A stretch of DNA of 64,000 nucleotides from assembly GCA_963724195.1 (NCBI GenBank), contig CAVRTQ010000005.1:62001-126000 (forward strand). The letters are read 5' to 3'. Both the position numbers and the translations under genes were made by a program. This document shows, piece by piece, positions 63,572-64,000 of this stretch. Numbering within the stretch: position 1 is the stretch's first letter; each line of letters starts with the position of its first letter. The stretch is from Solirubrobacter sp963724195 (lineage in GTDB: Bacteria > Actinomycetota > Thermoleophilia > Solirubrobacterales > Solirubrobacteraceae). Below the pieces are notes generated by a model. That model saw only the letters and a list, made by a program, of their open reading frames with translations. It had not been told where the DNA came from and did not search any database.

Positions 63572-64000
63572 AATCTCCAGCCGCTCGTCCTCCAGGTCGA
63601 GCTCACGCTCGAGCCGGTGCATGACGTCATTGGAGATCGTGCCCTCGTTGCGGAGCCGGACGATCTCCCTCCGCTGGGCTTCCAGCACCTCGCGCACGAC
63701 CGTCTGATACTGCGTCGAGCGGTCCTCGAAGCCGTCGTCCTCGATCTTGCCCGCGCGCGCCTTCAGGCGCCGGCGCCGGTACTCGTACATGGTTGCGCAT
63801 GCGCTCGAGCGTGTCGTCGCGGGCCCAGTCCTCGCCGCCCAGCTCCTCGAGCCGGCCGAGCGCGGCCTGCGTGGCGTAGAGCCGCGCCGTGAGCTCCTCG
63901 CGCTCCTCCTCGGACCCGTCGTCGAGCACCCCGAACATGCGGATCAGCGGTGAGAGCGTGAGTCCCTGCAGGACGAGCGTGACGAAGATGACCGCGAACG
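63569..64000 (-). CDS. Na+/H+ antiporter (CPA1 family), C-terminal part, frameshifted
   Basis: Enters from the right edge with the last membrane helix (FVTLVLQGLTLSPLIRM), typical of CPA1 sodium/proton antiporters, then a cytoplasmic helical tail (ATQAALGRLEELGGEDWARD, DDGFEDRSTQYQTVVREVLE, NEGTISNDVMHRLERELDLE). A +1 break lies near 63790. As written the frame runs on to 63167 through the zinc-ribbon gene; a further +1 shift would stop it at TAG on 63571-63569, which fits the usual end of this family shortly after ELDLEDERLE. The coordinates use that end. Confidence 0.75.

Overview
The window is very GC-rich (about 70% or more by eye), dense with genes, and reads as chromosomal DNA of a high-GC actinobacterium. 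Large LuxR/SARP ATPase regulators, an RsbU-type phosphatase, DUF1707, DUF4190, short convergent intergenic regions and many start codons lying 6-10 bases after a -10-like hexamer all fit. I would place it in Thermoleophilia (Solirubrobacter/Conexibacter-like), but that is inference from gene style, with no rRNA in the window. I saw no tRNA, rRNA, CRISPR array, insertion sequence or prophage.

Layout. 0-9 kb: HrpA helicase (partial) after an M48 protease, an exported M28 peptidase, then an ABC transporter (ATPase and permease in one frame) behind a NarL-type regulator and its histidine kinase. 11-16 kb: YciI protein and an enolase-superfamily enzyme, an exported protein, a membrane EAL phosphodiesterase, a Rieske oxygenase. 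16-29 kb: a giant SARP/LuxR regulator, FAD oxidase, PPOX and VOC proteins, a tightly overlapping signalling set (response regulator-PP2C phosphatase, CHASE3 kinase, CheY-like regulator), a PQQ-type sugar dehydrogenase lipoprotein, a GNQAV-motif protein and a coiled-coil tail-anchored protein. 29-40 kb: DUF4190 protein, ATP-dependent DNA ligase, an SDR-EamA-GntR cluster with tandem operator-like palindromes, a second coiled-coil tail-anchored protein sharing its N-terminal domain with the first, a polytopic membrane protein, isoaspartyl peptidase and two small helical proteins. 40-47 kb: an HTH regulator divergent from a benzoylformate-decarboxylase-like ThDP enzyme, a LuxR ATPase regulator, GluQ-RS, RmlC, an RpiR regulator. 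47-54 kb: beta-phosphoglucomutase-like HAD plus GH65 phosphorylase, PdxS/PdxT (PdxT in frame with a histidine phosphatase), DUF1707 protein and a second GN-A-V/I motif protein. 54-64 kb: HAD dehalogenase-like protein, zinc alcohol dehydrogenase, a TAXI-TRAP transporter (binding protein, DUF1850, fused permease), DapA-like lyase divergent from a GT2/FAD-oxidoreductase pair, a zinc-ribbon protein and the end of a Na+/H+ antiporter.

Two global patterns matter for any reader. First, about thirty genes show single-base frame changes, and all but two of those I could phase are +1 relative to the sense strand; domains resume intact after each, so residual insertion errors are more likely than decay. 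I annotate such genes across the break. Second, a TAxxxT hexamer sits 6-10 bases before the start codon of at least a dozen genes on both strands, which predicts widespread leaderless transcripts. The least described content is the pair of FELERFEW coiled-coil membrane proteins, the GN-A-V/I tagged proteins at 26 and 53 kb, and a 23-31 bp palindrome that carries stop codons at three gene ends.
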